Assembly (NCBI RefSeq): GCF_017329565.1 | Contig: NZ_JAFMTT010000013.1 | Source of the DNA: Alicyclobacillus mali | GTDB lineage: Bacteria > Bacillota > Bacilli > Alicyclobacillales > Alicyclobacillaceae | Strand: one strand, 5' to 3' | DNA length: 64,000 nt | Shown here: positions 1-7,987 of the stretch, in pieces | How positions within the stretch are numbered: the stretch's first letter is position 1 | Layout: each line of letters opens with the position of its first letter | Notes under the pieces: generated by a model | Told to the model about the DNA's origin: nothing | Database searches by the model: none | The model's input: the letters and a program-made list of their open reading frames with translations, nothing else | Made by a program: the position numbers and the translations under genes

Positions 1-18
1 CCCCTTCCGCGCCCCGCT

Positions 19-28
19 GGGGGGGGGG
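19..28. repeat. Run of ten G residues
   Basis: A run of ten consecutive G residues sits near the left edge, followed by an A+T-rich stretch at about 32-66. The flanking GCGCCCC and GGGGCGC could pair, but no U-tract follows the possible hairpin in either direction. The run may be prone to length variation or sequencing error. No gene is visible between the window edge and position 110. Confidence 0.6.
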
Positions 29-60
29 CGCTAAAAAAATTTTCAAATATTTTTATATAT

Positions 61-84
61 TAAAAAACCCCCGCGGGCGAGGTT
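61..84 (-). terminator. Probable terminator after the rRNA methyltransferase gene
   Basis: Read on the minus strand, AACCTC and GGGGTT can pair around a short G+C-rich loop (one T-G pair), followed by TTTTTTAATATA. It lies about 30 bp past the stop of the last gene in the dapA operon, where a terminator is expected. The stem is short, so confidence is moderate. Confidence 0.5.
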
Positions 85-110
85 GCGCGAATGGGTCCGG
101 CGCTGTGGGC

Positions 111-1376
111 TCACCGCCGACTGCGCACCTCGTAGACGAGAAACTTTAGGTAGTGCTGCTCCGCCGCGCCGGCGATTTGGGGGTGATCGCTTGCGGCGCG
201 CGCGTCTCGCACGACCCGCAGCACCTTGTGGGCATCGATCGCCGCGTCCAGGACCGTTTCGCGAAACCGATCGGGCGACATGTGGTACGAACAGCTCGCC
301 GTGACGAGGAAGCCGCCCTCCCGCAGGATGCGCATGGCGCGCAGATTGATCTCCTTGTAGCCTCTCGCCGCGCTCTCGATGGACTGGCGGGATTTCGCAA
401 ACGCCGGGGGATCCAGGATGACCACGTCGTAACGCGCGCCGCGCGCATCCTGTTCGCGCAGGTAATCGAACGCGTTGGCCACGGCGAACTCCGCACCATC
501 CAGCACGCCGTTTCGGCGAGCGTTCTGCCGCGCGAGTTCCACCGCGTCTGCGGAGATATCCACCGCTGTGACGCGCGCGGCCCCATAGTGCAGCGCGTGC
601 ACGGCGAACGCGCCCGTGTGGCAGAAGCAGTCGAGCACATGGGCGCCGTCCACATGGACCGGGTCCTCGCCGAACAGTTCGCGCCTCGCCCTCCAGCCGG
701 TCATGAGCGGGCGAATCGCCGCCCGGTTCTCCGACTGATCCCAAAAATACCCCGTCTTTTGGCCTTCGCGAAGATCCACCGAAAACGTGAGGCCGTTGTC
801 GATCACGTCGACCACGTCGGGGACCTCGCCGTAGGCCGTCTCCACCACCAGAGGCAGCCCCTCCAGCGCTCGCACAGGCACGTCGTTTCGCGCCAGGATC
901 CCGGCAGGCTTGTACACTGCGACGAGCGCTTCAAGCACTTGGGCGAACAGCCGCTCCATCCCCGCCGTCAGCACCTGCGCGACGAGCACCTCGCCGAACC
1001 GATCCACGACGAGTCCAGGCACAAAGTCCGCTTCGCCGTAGACCGCGCGACCATAGGCGAGCGCTTGTGGGTGAAACCTGCGCCGGTATTCCTGCGCCTG
1101 GTGAAAGCGCCGGATGAAAAAGTCGGCGTCAATGGGTTTGCTCGGCCGATACGTCAGAACGCGGGCAAAAATCTGCGACTGAGGATTCGCGTAGCCGCGG
1201 GCCAAAAAGGCGCCTTGGTGGTTGACGATATCGACGAGATCGCCGGGAGCGAGCGGGCCTTCCACCCGCTCCACCTCCGAGCGATAAATCCAGGGATGAC
1301 CTTGTTCCAAGCGCCGCCTTCGATCGCGGCGCAAGACGAGGCGCGTTGGCAACAGCCCGTCTCTCCTCTCTGTCAT
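111..1376 (-). CDS. rlmI: Class I rRNA large-subunit methyltransferase, RlmI type
   Basis: The 421-residue protein looks like an RlmI/YwbD-type S-adenosylmethionine-dependent 23S rRNA cytosine-C5 methyltransferase. The N-terminal third (about residues 10-90) resembles a PUA RNA-binding domain. The catalytic half carries a SAM-binding segment with DCFCHTGAFAVHA, a DPPAFAKS motif and a late TASCSYHMS segment whose cysteine is the likely catalytic residue of the m5C family. Its ATG overlaps the dapA stop as ATGA, so translation is probably coupled to dapA, although the function is unrelated to lysine synthesis. No strong Shine-Dalgarno sequence precedes the ATG; a TTG about 13 codons in is an alternative start. 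The exact target base cannot be read from sequence. Confidence 0.85.
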   Translation of the reverse strand: MTERRDGLLPTRLVLRRDRRRRLEQGHPWIYRSEVERVEGPLAPGDLVDIVNHQGAFLARGYANPQSQIFARVLTYRPSKPIDADFFIRRFHQAQEYRRRFHPQALAYGRAVYGEADFVPGLVVDRFGEVLVAQVLTAGMERLFAQVLEALVAVYKPAGILARNDVPVRALEGLPLVVETAYGEVPDVVDVIDNGLTFSVDLREGQKTGYFWDQSENRAAIRPLMTGWRARRELFGEDPVHVDGAHVLDCFCHTGAFAVHALHYGAARVTAVDISADAVELARQNARRNGVLDGAEFAVANAFDYLREQDARGARYDVVILDPPAFAKSRQSIESAARGYKEINLRAMRILREGGFLVTASCSYHMSPDRFRETVLDAAIDAHKVLRVVRDARAASDHPQIAGAAEQHYLKFLVYEVRSRR

Positions 1377-2263
1377 GCGCTTGGCTCGATGACGCCGAGC
1401 GCGTTCAAAAGCGTATACAGGTGCTCGCGGAGCGCCTTCGAGGCCGGCACAAGCGGTGAACGAACGGAGCCCACGTCGATCCCCACGATGGAGAGCGCCT
1501 CCTTTACCGGGGCCGGGCTCGCCTCCATGAACATCGCCTCGAAGACGGGCAACAGCCTTGCACTCCAGTAAGCCGCCTCGTCCACCTGCCCTTGCCAGAA
1601 CAGATCCATCATCGTGCGGATCTGCCGGCCTACGACGTGGCCCGCGACGCTCACGACGCCCGCTGCGCCGATGGCGAGCATCGGCAGCGTGAACTTGTCA
1701 TCCCCGCTGTAGAGCAGGAAGTCGTCCGGCTTCTCGGCCGCAATGCGGAGAATCTGCGAAAAGTCGCCGCTCGCCTCCTTAAGCGCCACGATGTTCGGAA
1801 TGGCCGCCAGTTGAAGCGCAGTCTGTGGCTGAAGGTTCACCCCCGTCCGCCCCGGCACGTTGTACAACATGACGGGCAAAGTGGTGGACTCCGCGATGCT
1901 GGCAAAGTGCAAGTACAGCCCTTCTTGCGATGGGCGGTTGTAATACGGCGTCACGAGCATGACACCCTGCACGCCAAGCCGGGCCGCCTCGAGCGTGAGC
2001 TCAATCGAATCCTTGGTCGAATTCGTCCCCGTGCCCGCGATGACCGGGATCCGGCCGTCCACCGCCCGGAGGGTAGCGTCGAAGAGGCGCAGCTTTTCCG
2101 CGTGGCTCAGGGTAGGGGATTCACCTGTCGTCCCACACGCCACGACCGCGGTCGTGCCCGTGTCAATCAGATGATCCACCAACCGCCGCAGCCGTCCCTC
2201 GTCGAGCGCACCCGTGGCATCAAAGGGCGTGACCATCGCCGTGATCAGGCTTCCAAAATCCAT
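1373..2263 (-). CDS. dapA: 4-hydroxy-tetrahydrodipicolinate synthase
   Basis: DapA condenses pyruvate with aspartate semialdehyde, the branch point toward diaminopimelate, lysine and spore dipicolinate. The 296-residue TIM-barrel protein shows the ACGTTGESPTL phosphate-loop-like motif, YNVPGRTG with the active-site tyrosine, and ALKEASGD with the Schiff-base lysine. The start is the ATG at 2263 (MDFGSLITAMVTPF), because GGGGAG lies six bases upstream; an ATG two codons earlier abuts that Shine-Dalgarno sequence. It follows dapG by a short gap and overlaps rlmI by four bases. It is the last lysine-pathway gene of the spoVFA-spoVFB-asd-dapG-dapA cluster, an order shared with B. subtilis. Confidence 0.97.
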   Translation of the reverse strand: MDFGSLITAMVTPFDATGALDEGRLRRLVDHLIDTGTTAVVACGTTGESPTLSHAEKLRLFDATLRAVDGRIPVIAGTGTNSTKDSIELTLEAARLGVQGVMLVTPYYNRPSQEGLYLHFASIAESTTLPVMLYNVPGRTGVNLQPQTALQLAAIPNIVALKEASGDFSQILRIAAEKPDDFLLYSGDDKFTLPMLAIGAAGVVSVAGHVVGRQIRTMMDLFWQGQVDEAAYWSARLLPVFEAMFMEASPAPVKEALSIVGIDVGSVRSPLVPASKALREHLYTLLNALGVIEPSA

Positions 2264-2278
2264 ACGCATCTCCCCTGT

Positions 2279-3496
2279 TCAGGTTCCCGAAAGCTGGAAG
2301 GCGCGGTGAAGAGCGCGAACCGAGTCTTCCATCTGAGTTCCATCCACGAGCACCCAGATGGTCGTGTGCGAATCCGCGGACTGCAAGATTTCGATCCCGG
2401 CCTCCGCCAGCGCGTCCACGATTCGAGCCATCACGCCGGGCACGCCCATCATGCCCGCGCCCACGGCCGACACTTTCGCGCATCCGGAGCGCGTCTCGAC
2501 GCGGTAGCCGAGCTGAGACAGATGGTGAACGGCGGCGTCCGCGAGCGCGTCCGGCACCGTGAACGCGACCTCCGAAGGCGTCACCGAGATGAAGTCCACG
2601 GAGATGCGGTGTTCCGCCATCAGGCGGAAAATGGACGACGCCCCGATGCCCTCGCCGCGCACGCGAATCTGCGTGACGTTGGGCGTATGTGCAATGCCGG
2701 TGACGTAGCGGTCCATCACGCGGCCGTGTTCGAGATGCGAGGCGGCTTGCGTCACGAGCGTGCCGGGATCGTCCGAAAGGGTGCTCCGCACCCGAATGGG
2801 CACGTTGCCCTGCATCGCGAGCTCCACGGCCCGCGGGTGAATCACCTTCGCCCCCTGGTACGCCATGTTACAAATCTCAGTATACGTCACCTGGCGCAAC
2901 TGGCGCGCGTCCTCGACAATGCGCGGATCCGCGGTCATGATGCCCGAGACGTCGGTGAAGATGTCCACGACCTCCGCCCCGAGCGCGACGCCGAGCGCCG
3001 TAGCTGTCGTGTCGCTGCCGCCTCGCCCGAGCGTGGTCACGTCGCCCGATTCCGTACTTCCCTGGAATCCCGTCACCACCGCGATCTCGCCCGCCGCTAG
3101 CGCGGCCCGCAGGCCATCCGTTCGCACGTCCAGGATGCGCGCGTTGCCGAAGTCGTCCGAGGTGACAATCCCGGCCTGCGCTCCCGTGAAGACGCGCACC
3201 TGGTGACCCCGAGCGCGAAGCTCGTGCGCGAACAGCACCGCCGAGATGATCTCGCCGCAGCTCATCAGAAGGTCGCGATCGCGCGGATGGGGTTCGCGCC
3301 CCGCCCCATCCCCCGAATCGAGCAGGCTGAGAAGCGTGTCCGTCGCGTACGGGTCTCCCCGCCGCCCCATGGCGGAGACCACGATGGCCACCGCATATCC
3401 TTCGTCCAGTGCGCGCTCCACATGGCGATACGCCGCCCGCCTCGTCTCGGGTGTCGCCACCGACGTGCCCCCAAACTTCTGCACCACAATTTTCAC
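2279..3496 (-). CDS. dapG: Aspartate kinase, DapG (aspartokinase I) type
   Basis: This 405-residue aspartate kinase phosphorylates L-aspartate, the first step toward diaminopimelate, lysine, threonine and methionine. It begins with the amino-acid-kinase motif KIVVQKFGGTS and contains GRGGSDTTATAL and FTDVSGIMTADPRIV. Two ACT domains follow from about residue 260. The C-terminal block CAKVSAVGAGMMGVPGV and the SADSHTTIWVLV ending match the B. subtilis DapG form, which is inhibited by meso-diaminopimelate, rather than LysC. The start is a GTG with AAGGAG ten bases upstream. Its place between asd and dapA supports a role in cell-wall and spore dipicolinate supply. Confidence 0.95.
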   Translation of the reverse strand: MKIVVQKFGGTSVATPETRRAAYRHVERALDEGYAVAIVVSAMGRRGDPYATDTLLSLLDSGDGAGREPHPRDRDLLMSCGEIISAVLFAHELRARGHQVRVFTGAQAGIVTSDDFGNARILDVRTDGLRAALAAGEIAVVTGFQGSTESGDVTTLGRGGSDTTATALGVALGAEVVDIFTDVSGIMTADPRIVEDARQLRQVTYTEICNMAYQGAKVIHPRAVELAMQGNVPIRVRSTLSDDPGTLVTQAASHLEHGRVMDRYVTGIAHTPNVTQIRVRGEGIGASSIFRLMAEHRISVDFISVTPSEVAFTVPDALADAAVHHLSQLGYRVETRSGCAKVSAVGAGMMGVPGVMARIVDALAEAGIEILQSADSHTTIWVLVDGTQMEDSVRALHRAFQLSGT

Positions 3497-3515
3497 AGCG
3501 GTTCGACTCCTTCGC

Positions 3516-4553
3516 TCAACGCGCCATCTCCATCAGCTTTTCGGCGATTTGCACCGCGTTCCACGCCGCGCCCTTCAGCAGGTTGTCGGCGACGATGAAC
3601 ATGAGGACCCCGCAGGGATCATCCAGATCTTGTCGGATGCGACCGACGAACGTCTCTCCGCGCCCCTCCGCCAGGCGAGGATGCGGATAGGAGTAGGACG
3701 CCGGATCGTCAACCAAGACGACGTTTTCCGCGTTTGCCAGGCGCTCTCGCACCTGCTCCACGGTCACGGGCTGCTGGAAGCGAACGGAGACCGACTCCGC
3801 ATGCCCGTACAGAACAGGCACCCGCACCGCGGTCGGTGTCACCCGCAGCGAAGGCAATTCCAGAATCTTGCGCGATTCATTGACGAGCTTCATTTCCTCC
3901 TTCGTGTAGCCGTTGTCGAGGAAGATGTCGCACTGCGGAACGACGTTGAACGCCATGGGTACGTGGCGGTCCTGCTTGACAACCGGGAACACCGTGGTGA
4001 CGTCGGATTCACCTGCCTGCGTCCGCTGGACCTCCTCCAAGAGCGCGTCGATCGCGCGCTGTCCCATGCCGCTCACAGCCTGGTACGTCGAAATGGTCAC
4101 ATGCTCGAGGCCAAACTCGCGCAGCGCATGAAGCACCACCACCAACTGAATGGTGGAACAGTTCGGATTCGCGATAATGCCGCGATGGTGCGCGAGGGCG
4201 TGCGGGTTGACCTCCGGCACGACGAGCGGCACGTCCTCGTGCATCCGGAACGCCGACGAGTTGTCGATCACGACGGCGCCTCGCTCCACCGCGACGGGCG
4301 CCCATTCCGCACTGGCGGACGCACCGGCGCTGAACAGCGCGATATCCACCCCTTCGAAGGATTCGGGCGACACGGCCTCCACGACGAGATCCTCGCCACG
4401 AAACGAAATGGTGGTTCCCGCAGAACGAGGCGAGGCCAACAAGCGGATGTCTTCCACAGGCACTCCGCGGCGCTCCAAGGTCGAGAGCATGCGCCTGCCC
4501 ACGGCCCCCGTCGCCCCGAGAATCGCCATGCGATAGCGGTTTTTTCTCTCCAT
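3516..4553 (-). CDS. asd: Aspartate-semialdehyde dehydrogenase
   Basis: Asd reduces aspartyl-4-phosphate to aspartate semialdehyde with NADPH, linking dapG and dapA. The 345-residue protein has the N-terminal dinucleotide motif ILGATGAVGRRM, the NPNCSTIQ active-site cysteine segment and a conserved VSGMGQRAIDAL region. The ATG has AAGGAG seven bases upstream. It lies between spoVFB and dapG in the same direction with short gaps, so the five enzymes for dipicolinate from aspartate form one transcription unit. Confidence 0.96.
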   Translation of the reverse strand: MERKNRYRMAILGATGAVGRRMLSTLERRGVPVEDIRLLASPRSAGTTISFRGEDLVVEAVSPESFEGVDIALFSAGASASAEWAPVAVERGAVVIDNSSAFRMHEDVPLVVPEVNPHALAHHRGIIANPNCSTIQLVVVLHALREFGLEHVTISTYQAVSGMGQRAIDALLEEVQRTQAGESDVTTVFPVVKQDRHVPMAFNVVPQCDIFLDNGYTKEEMKLVNESRKILELPSLRVTPTAVRVPVLYGHAESVSVRFQQPVTVEQVRERLANAENVVLVDDPASYSYPHPRLAEGRGETFVGRIRQDLDDPCGVLMFIVADNLLKGAAWNAVQIAEKLMEMAR

Positions 4554-4582
4554 CCCCAGACTCCTTCTCCCAAGATGCGCGC

Positions 4583-5185
4583 TCAGGGCCTGTCTTCACG
4601 CCAGCGTTCGATGAGAACGGGCTGCAGTTGGCGCCCTTCCATCGCGGCGGCGATCGTGTCTGGAATGAGCCGCATGAGCGCAACAAGCGAATTCATTTTA
4701 ACATGCGGCGCATCCTGGCCAAACGGCACAAAATAGACGTTCTTCGCGTTCATGAGGGTGGCGATGTTGTACAAGCTCAAGCCTAGCCCATCGTTGGTCG
4801 AGATGGCAACCACGACAGGCCTGCCATTGCGCAGCGTGGCCTTGGCCGCCATGAGCACAGGGGAATCGGTGTTGGCTTGAGCGAATCTGCTCAAGGTGCT
4901 GGCTGTGCACGGCGCAATCACGAAGGCGTCAAGGGCCTTGCTCGGCCCGAGTGGCTCAGCTTCGGGAATGGTGGTGATGGCCCTGTTGCCCGTGACTTCC
5001 TCGATTTTTTGAGCCCACTCCCCCGCTTGCCCGAACCTCGTATCGGTATTCATGACGTGATGCGAAAACACCGGCACCACGCGCGCGCCGAGATCGCACA
5101 GACGTTTGACCTCCGGGAAAATTTCCTCATAGGTGCAGTGGCTCCCTGTGACTCCGAAGCCGATGGTCTTGCCGCTCAGATCCAT
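4583..5185 (-). CDS. spoVFB: Dipicolinate synthase subunit B
   Basis: SpoVFB is the flavoprotein-like partner of SpoVFA. In the mother cell the two convert the DapA product to dipicolinic acid, the main small molecule of the spore core. The 200-residue sequence starts MDLSGKTIGFGVTGSHCTY and has the CTASTLSRFAQANTDSPV segment typical of the phosphopantothenoylcysteine-decarboxylase fold. The ATG overlaps the end of spoVFA by ten bases and has GAGGAAG upstream, so the two subunits are probably made in step. It is strong evidence that the organism forms endospores. Confidence 0.95.
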   Translation of the reverse strand: MDLSGKTIGFGVTGSHCTYEEIFPEVKRLCDLGARVVPVFSHHVMNTDTRFGQAGEWAQKIEEVTGNRAITTIPEAEPLGPSKALDAFVIAPCTASTLSRFAQANTDSPVLMAAKATLRNGRPVVVAISTNDGLGLSLYNIATLMNAKNVYFVPFGQDAPHVKMNSLVALMRLIPDTIAAAMEGRQLQPVLIERWREDRP

Positions 5186-6087
5186 AGTTCTTCCTCCTCG
5201 AACTCCGCTTCTTCGTCGTCCGCCAGCATGCGCGTGATGGATGCCGCGATGATTCGCCCCGCCGTCCTCGGCGCCACGAGCCCTGGCAGGCTTGGCGTGA
5301 GAATGGCCTTGATGCCGCGCCGCTCCGCGTATCGAAAGTCAGTGCCGCCCGGCTTCGACGCGATGTCAATGATGACCGCGTCTCGGCGCATGCGCTTGAG
5401 CACAGCCGCCGGCAGCACCATGGCGGGAATGGTGTTGAACACGATATCGGCGTCGTGGACGGCGTGCTCGATGTGCCTGAGCGAGACGGGGACGAGCGAC
5501 CGCTCATGGATCCGGGCGAGATCGCGCGGATCGGACGCGCAGACGTGTACGACGGCACCCATCGCGTGAAGTTTGTGCGCGAGTGTCTGGCCACAACGCC
5601 CGAACCCGAGCACGACGGTTTTGGCGCCGTGCAGCGTGATGTCCGTCTCCTGCATGGCGATGGCAATGGCGCCCTCAGCGGTCGGAATGGAGTTGAGAAT
5701 GGCCACCTCGTCGAGCTCCATGAGCTTCACAAGCCGCAGCGAATAGCGGTCGCACCACTCTGTCAGCGCGCGGTGCGCGATGCCCGTGAACACAAAGGTG
5801 CCTGGCCGCATGGCCTGAAAATGCGACTCTTTCAACTCCACGGGATGAGGTGCGAACGAGGTTTCGACGCGCCCGTCGTCATCCATGCCGGCCACGGGCA
5901 GGACAAGGGCGTCCGCCTGGGCGAAGATCGCGTCGCTTGGCTCGGCGAACGTGGTGTCGGCAAACGTGCGACCGAGATCGGAGAATCCAATCAGCGTCGC
6001 ACTGGCGTCGTTGTCCGTGATTTGCGCGATGACCTCGAGCTGGCGACGATCGCCGCCGACGAAAACCAGATGTTTTCCCGTGAGCAT
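5176..6087 (-). CDS. spoVFA: Dipicolinate synthase subunit A
   Basis: SpoVFA is the NAD(P)-dependent dehydrogenase-like subunit of dipicolinate synthase. The start is placed at the ATG at 6087 (MLTGKHLVFVGGDRRQLE), which matches the N-terminus of the B. subtilis protein and has GAGGTGAGG just upstream. An ATG ten codons earlier overlaps the candidate -10 element and lacks a ribosome binding site. The protein is about 303 residues, with a Rossmann motif VLGFGRCGQTLAHKL near the middle and a SKPGGTDF segment. It follows a sigma-K-like promoter (6117-6145), so mother-cell expression late in sporulation is expected. The C-terminus is a run of acidic residues overlapping spoVFB. Confidence 0.95.
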   Translation of the reverse strand: MLTGKHLVFVGGDRRQLEVIAQITDNDASATLIGFSDLGRTFADTTFAEPSDAIFAQADALVLPVAGMDDDGRVETSFAPHPVELKESHFQAMRPGTFVFTGIAHRALTEWCDRYSLRLVKLMELDEVAILNSIPTAEGAIAIAMQETDITLHGAKTVVLGFGRCGQTLAHKLHAMGAVVHVCASDPRDLARIHERSLVPVSLRHIEHAVHDADIVFNTIPAMVLPAAVLKRMRRDAVIIDIASKPGGTDFRYAERRGIKAILTPSLPGLVAPRTAGRIIAASITRMLADDEEAEFEEEELWI

Positions 6088-6116
6088 CGACCTCACCTCG
6101 CGATTGGCATGCGCCA

Positions 6117-6145
6117 TAGCTTATGACACGCGCCCACGGGCGGTG
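6117..6145 (-). promoter_or_regulatory. Sigma-K-like promoter of the spoVFAB operon
   Basis: On the minus strand the sequence reads AC, then 17 bases, then CATAAGCTA. This matches the sigma-K pattern AC-N16/17-CATA-N3-TA. The predicted transcript start is about 20 bases before the spoVFA ATG at 6087, leaving room for its GAGGTGAGG ribosome binding site. B. subtilis spoVF is also under sigma-K. This is a motif match only. Confidence 0.65.
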
Positions 6146-6152
6146 AAAACGC

Positions 6153-6182
6153 AAAAAGCCCAGGTGCACGGGCACCTGGGTC
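6153..6182 (-). terminator. Intrinsic terminator after dut
   Basis: CCCAGGTGC and GCACCTGGG form a perfect nine-pair stem around a four-base loop. On the minus strand it is followed by CTTTTTG. It lies about 30 bp past the dut stop and just ahead of the spoVFA promoter, separating the vegetative operon from the sporulation operon. Confidence 0.85.
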
Positions 6183-6209
6183 TTCGGAAACGCGATTTTG
6201 TCGACCGTC

Positions 6210-6674
6210 TTACAGGCGACCGGTGGAGCCAAATCCACCGCCGCCGCGCGCCGTCGGGCCGAGATCGTCCACCGGCACGAGTCGCGCCACATAGATGGGG
6301 GCAATGACGAGCTGTGCGATGCGCTCTTTTGGCTGCAGCACGAAGTCCTGCGCGCCTTGATGGATGAGCGGCACGACGATCTCGCCCGTGTAGTCGCTGT
6401 CGATCACCCCGACGCCGTTCGCCAGCGCGATGCCATGCCTCGCGGCGAGCCCGCTTCGCGCGAACACCAGCGCCACGGCGTCGCGGCGAGGCAATTGAAT
6501 GGCGAGTCCCGTCGGCACGGGCGCGATCTCGCCCGGCCTTATGATCAGAGGCGAATCCAAGCACGCGCGCAGATCCAGCCCGGCCGAGCCTTGCGTGGCA
6601 TATCGCGGTAGGTCGTCGGCGGTGAGAAGCGGCGATACCATCTTGACGCGGACGTCCATCACCCACTCGTCCAT
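6210..6674 (-). CDS. dut: dUTP diphosphatase, trimeric type
   Basis: Dut hydrolyses dUTP to dUMP and pyrophosphate, keeping uracil out of DNA and supplying thymidylate synthesis. The 154-residue protein has the five motifs of the trimeric family in order: GSAGLDLRA, RSGLAARHGI, GVIDSDYTGEI, ERIAQLVI and the C-terminal RGGGGFGSTG, the mobile lid over the active site. The start is the ATG at 6674 overlapping the M16 protease stop; an ATG at 6659 is an alternative. A frame extending farther upstream exists but lies inside the protease gene. B. subtilis has no dut at this position, so this is a local difference in gene order. Confidence 0.93.
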   Translation of the reverse strand: MDEWVMDVRVKMVSPLLTADDLPRYATQGSAGLDLRACLDSPLIIRPGEIAPVPTGLAIQLPRRDAVALVFARSGLAARHGIALANGVGVIDSDYTGEIVVPLIHQGAQDFVLQPKERIAQLVIAPIYVARLVPVDDLGPTARGGGGFGSTGRL

Positions 6675-7945
6675 CACGACGGCACACACACCTTTGCGGC
6701 GCGATCGAACGCGAATTCGGCAAGCGGACCGACGGCCGCGAGGGCGAAACCATGGCTCAGCACGTCCTCCGCCACGCGCTGGACGTCTTCCGGCGTGACC
6801 GCTTCGATACCCGCGATGGTCTCCTCGAGCGGCACCTCGCGGCCGAGCAGAATCTCGTTTTTCGCCAGCCGGCTCATGCGGCTGCCGGAGCTCTCGAGGC
6901 CGAGCATGAGCGCCCCTTTCACCTGCCGCTTCGCCTTTTCGAGCTCGTCGCGAGACATGGGCGCTTGCCACATGCGCGCCGTGACCTGCTGCACGAGCGC
7001 CAGCACTTCTTCAGCCGTCTCCGGCGACGTGCCCACGTAGATGCCGAACATGCCCGCATCGCGGTACCCGCTGTGAAACGAGTACACGGCGTAGGCCATG
7101 CCGCGCTCCTCGCGAATTTCCTGAAACAAGCGCGAGGATTGCGTACCTCCGAGCACGTTATTGAGCAGAAGCAACGGATACAATTCGCGCGATCCGGCCG
7201 GATAGCCCGGCGCGGCCAGACAGATGTGAACCTGCTCGATATCCTTGTCCTCCGTGGTGACGGTCTTGCGGAATGGCGGAGGCGCCAGCGCAGGCGCCTT
7301 GTTCACACCCTTGCCCCAGCCGCCGAAGACGCGCTCCACCTCGCGAATCGCCACGTCCTGTGGAACATGGCCCGCGATCGAGACCACCATGCGCTCTGGC
7401 TGGTAGTGCCGGTCCACGTACCGGACGAGATCCTCCCGAGAGAAGCGGAGCAGGTTTTCGTCGCGGCCGAGAATGGTGTACCCGAGCGGATGATCTCCAT
7501 AGACGCCACGCGCAATCAGGTCCATGACGAGTTCATCCGGCGTGTCCTCGTACATCCGGATCTCCTCGATCACGACGCGCTTCTCCTTCTCCATCTCCTC
7601 GGGCGCAAAGCGCGAGTCCGTGAGCATCTCCGCCAGCGTCTCGAGCGCCGTGGAAAAATGCTCGTCGAGCACGCGCGCGTAAAAGCAGGTGAACTCCTTC
7701 GCGGTGAACGCGTTCACCTGTCCGCCGAGATCGTCAAACAAATGCGCCAGTTCCTTGGCGGAGTGGCGCGACGTGCCCTTGAAGAACATGTGTTCAAGAA
7801 AGTGGCTGATGCCATTCTCGCTCTGGGATTCATAGCGGGAACCGGTCTCCACCCAGATTCCCAGGCTCACCGAGCGGATGGAGGACATCTCTTCCCCCAC
7901 CACGCGCAGCCCGTTGTTCAAAGTCACTCGATAGGTCAACCGCAT
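6674..7945 (-). CDS. mlpA: Zinc-dependent M16 family peptidase (processing-protease-like)
   Basis: This 423-residue protein belongs to the M16B pitrilysin-like peptidases, the group with B. subtilis MlpA (YmxG). The inverted zinc motif HFLEH is at residues 48-52, followed by FKGTSRHSA, and a downstream glutamate in the VIEEIRMYEDTP segment is the probable third ligand. The C-terminal half resembles the second, non-catalytic M16 domain. GGAGG lies only two bases before the ATG, so the TTG two codons later may be the true start. It follows ylxY and precedes dut with a one-base overlap. The substrate cannot be predicted. Confidence 0.9.
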   Translation of the reverse strand: MRLTYRVTLNNGLRVVGEEMSSIRSVSLGIWVETGSRYESQSENGISHFLEHMFFKGTSRHSAKELAHLFDDLGGQVNAFTAKEFTCFYARVLDEHFSTALETLAEMLTDSRFAPEEMEKEKRVVIEEIRMYEDTPDELVMDLIARGVYGDHPLGYTILGRDENLLRFSREDLVRYVDRHYQPERMVVSIAGHVPQDVAIREVERVFGGWGKGVNKAPALAPPPFRKTVTTEDKDIEQVHICLAAPGYPAGSRELYPLLLLNNVLGGTQSSRLFQEIREERGMAYAVYSFHSGYRDAGMFGIYVGTSPETAEEVLALVQQVTARMWQAPMSRDELEKAKRQVKGALMLGLESSGSRMSRLAKNEILLGREVPLEETIAGIEAVTPEDVQRVAEDVLSHGFALAAVGPLAEFAFDRAAKVCVPS

Positions 7946-7987
7946 GGCCTCCTACATCGCTGTTGACGCCGTCGCGCGGCGCCGCGT

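Noticed and set aside
1..40. G+C-rich hairpin at the left edge as a terminator
   Set aside because: The T/A tract is on the wrong side for minus-strand transcription and there is no U-tract for plus-strand transcription.
153..1571. Plus-strand open frame opposite the rRNA methyltransferase gene
   Set aside because: Composition is Arg/His-rich and it lies opposite a protein with clear methyltransferase motifs.
6675..6971. Upstream extension of the dut frame
   Set aside because: It overlaps the M16 protease gene and encodes Arg/Gly-rich sequence; dUTPases of this family start near MDVRVKMVSPL.
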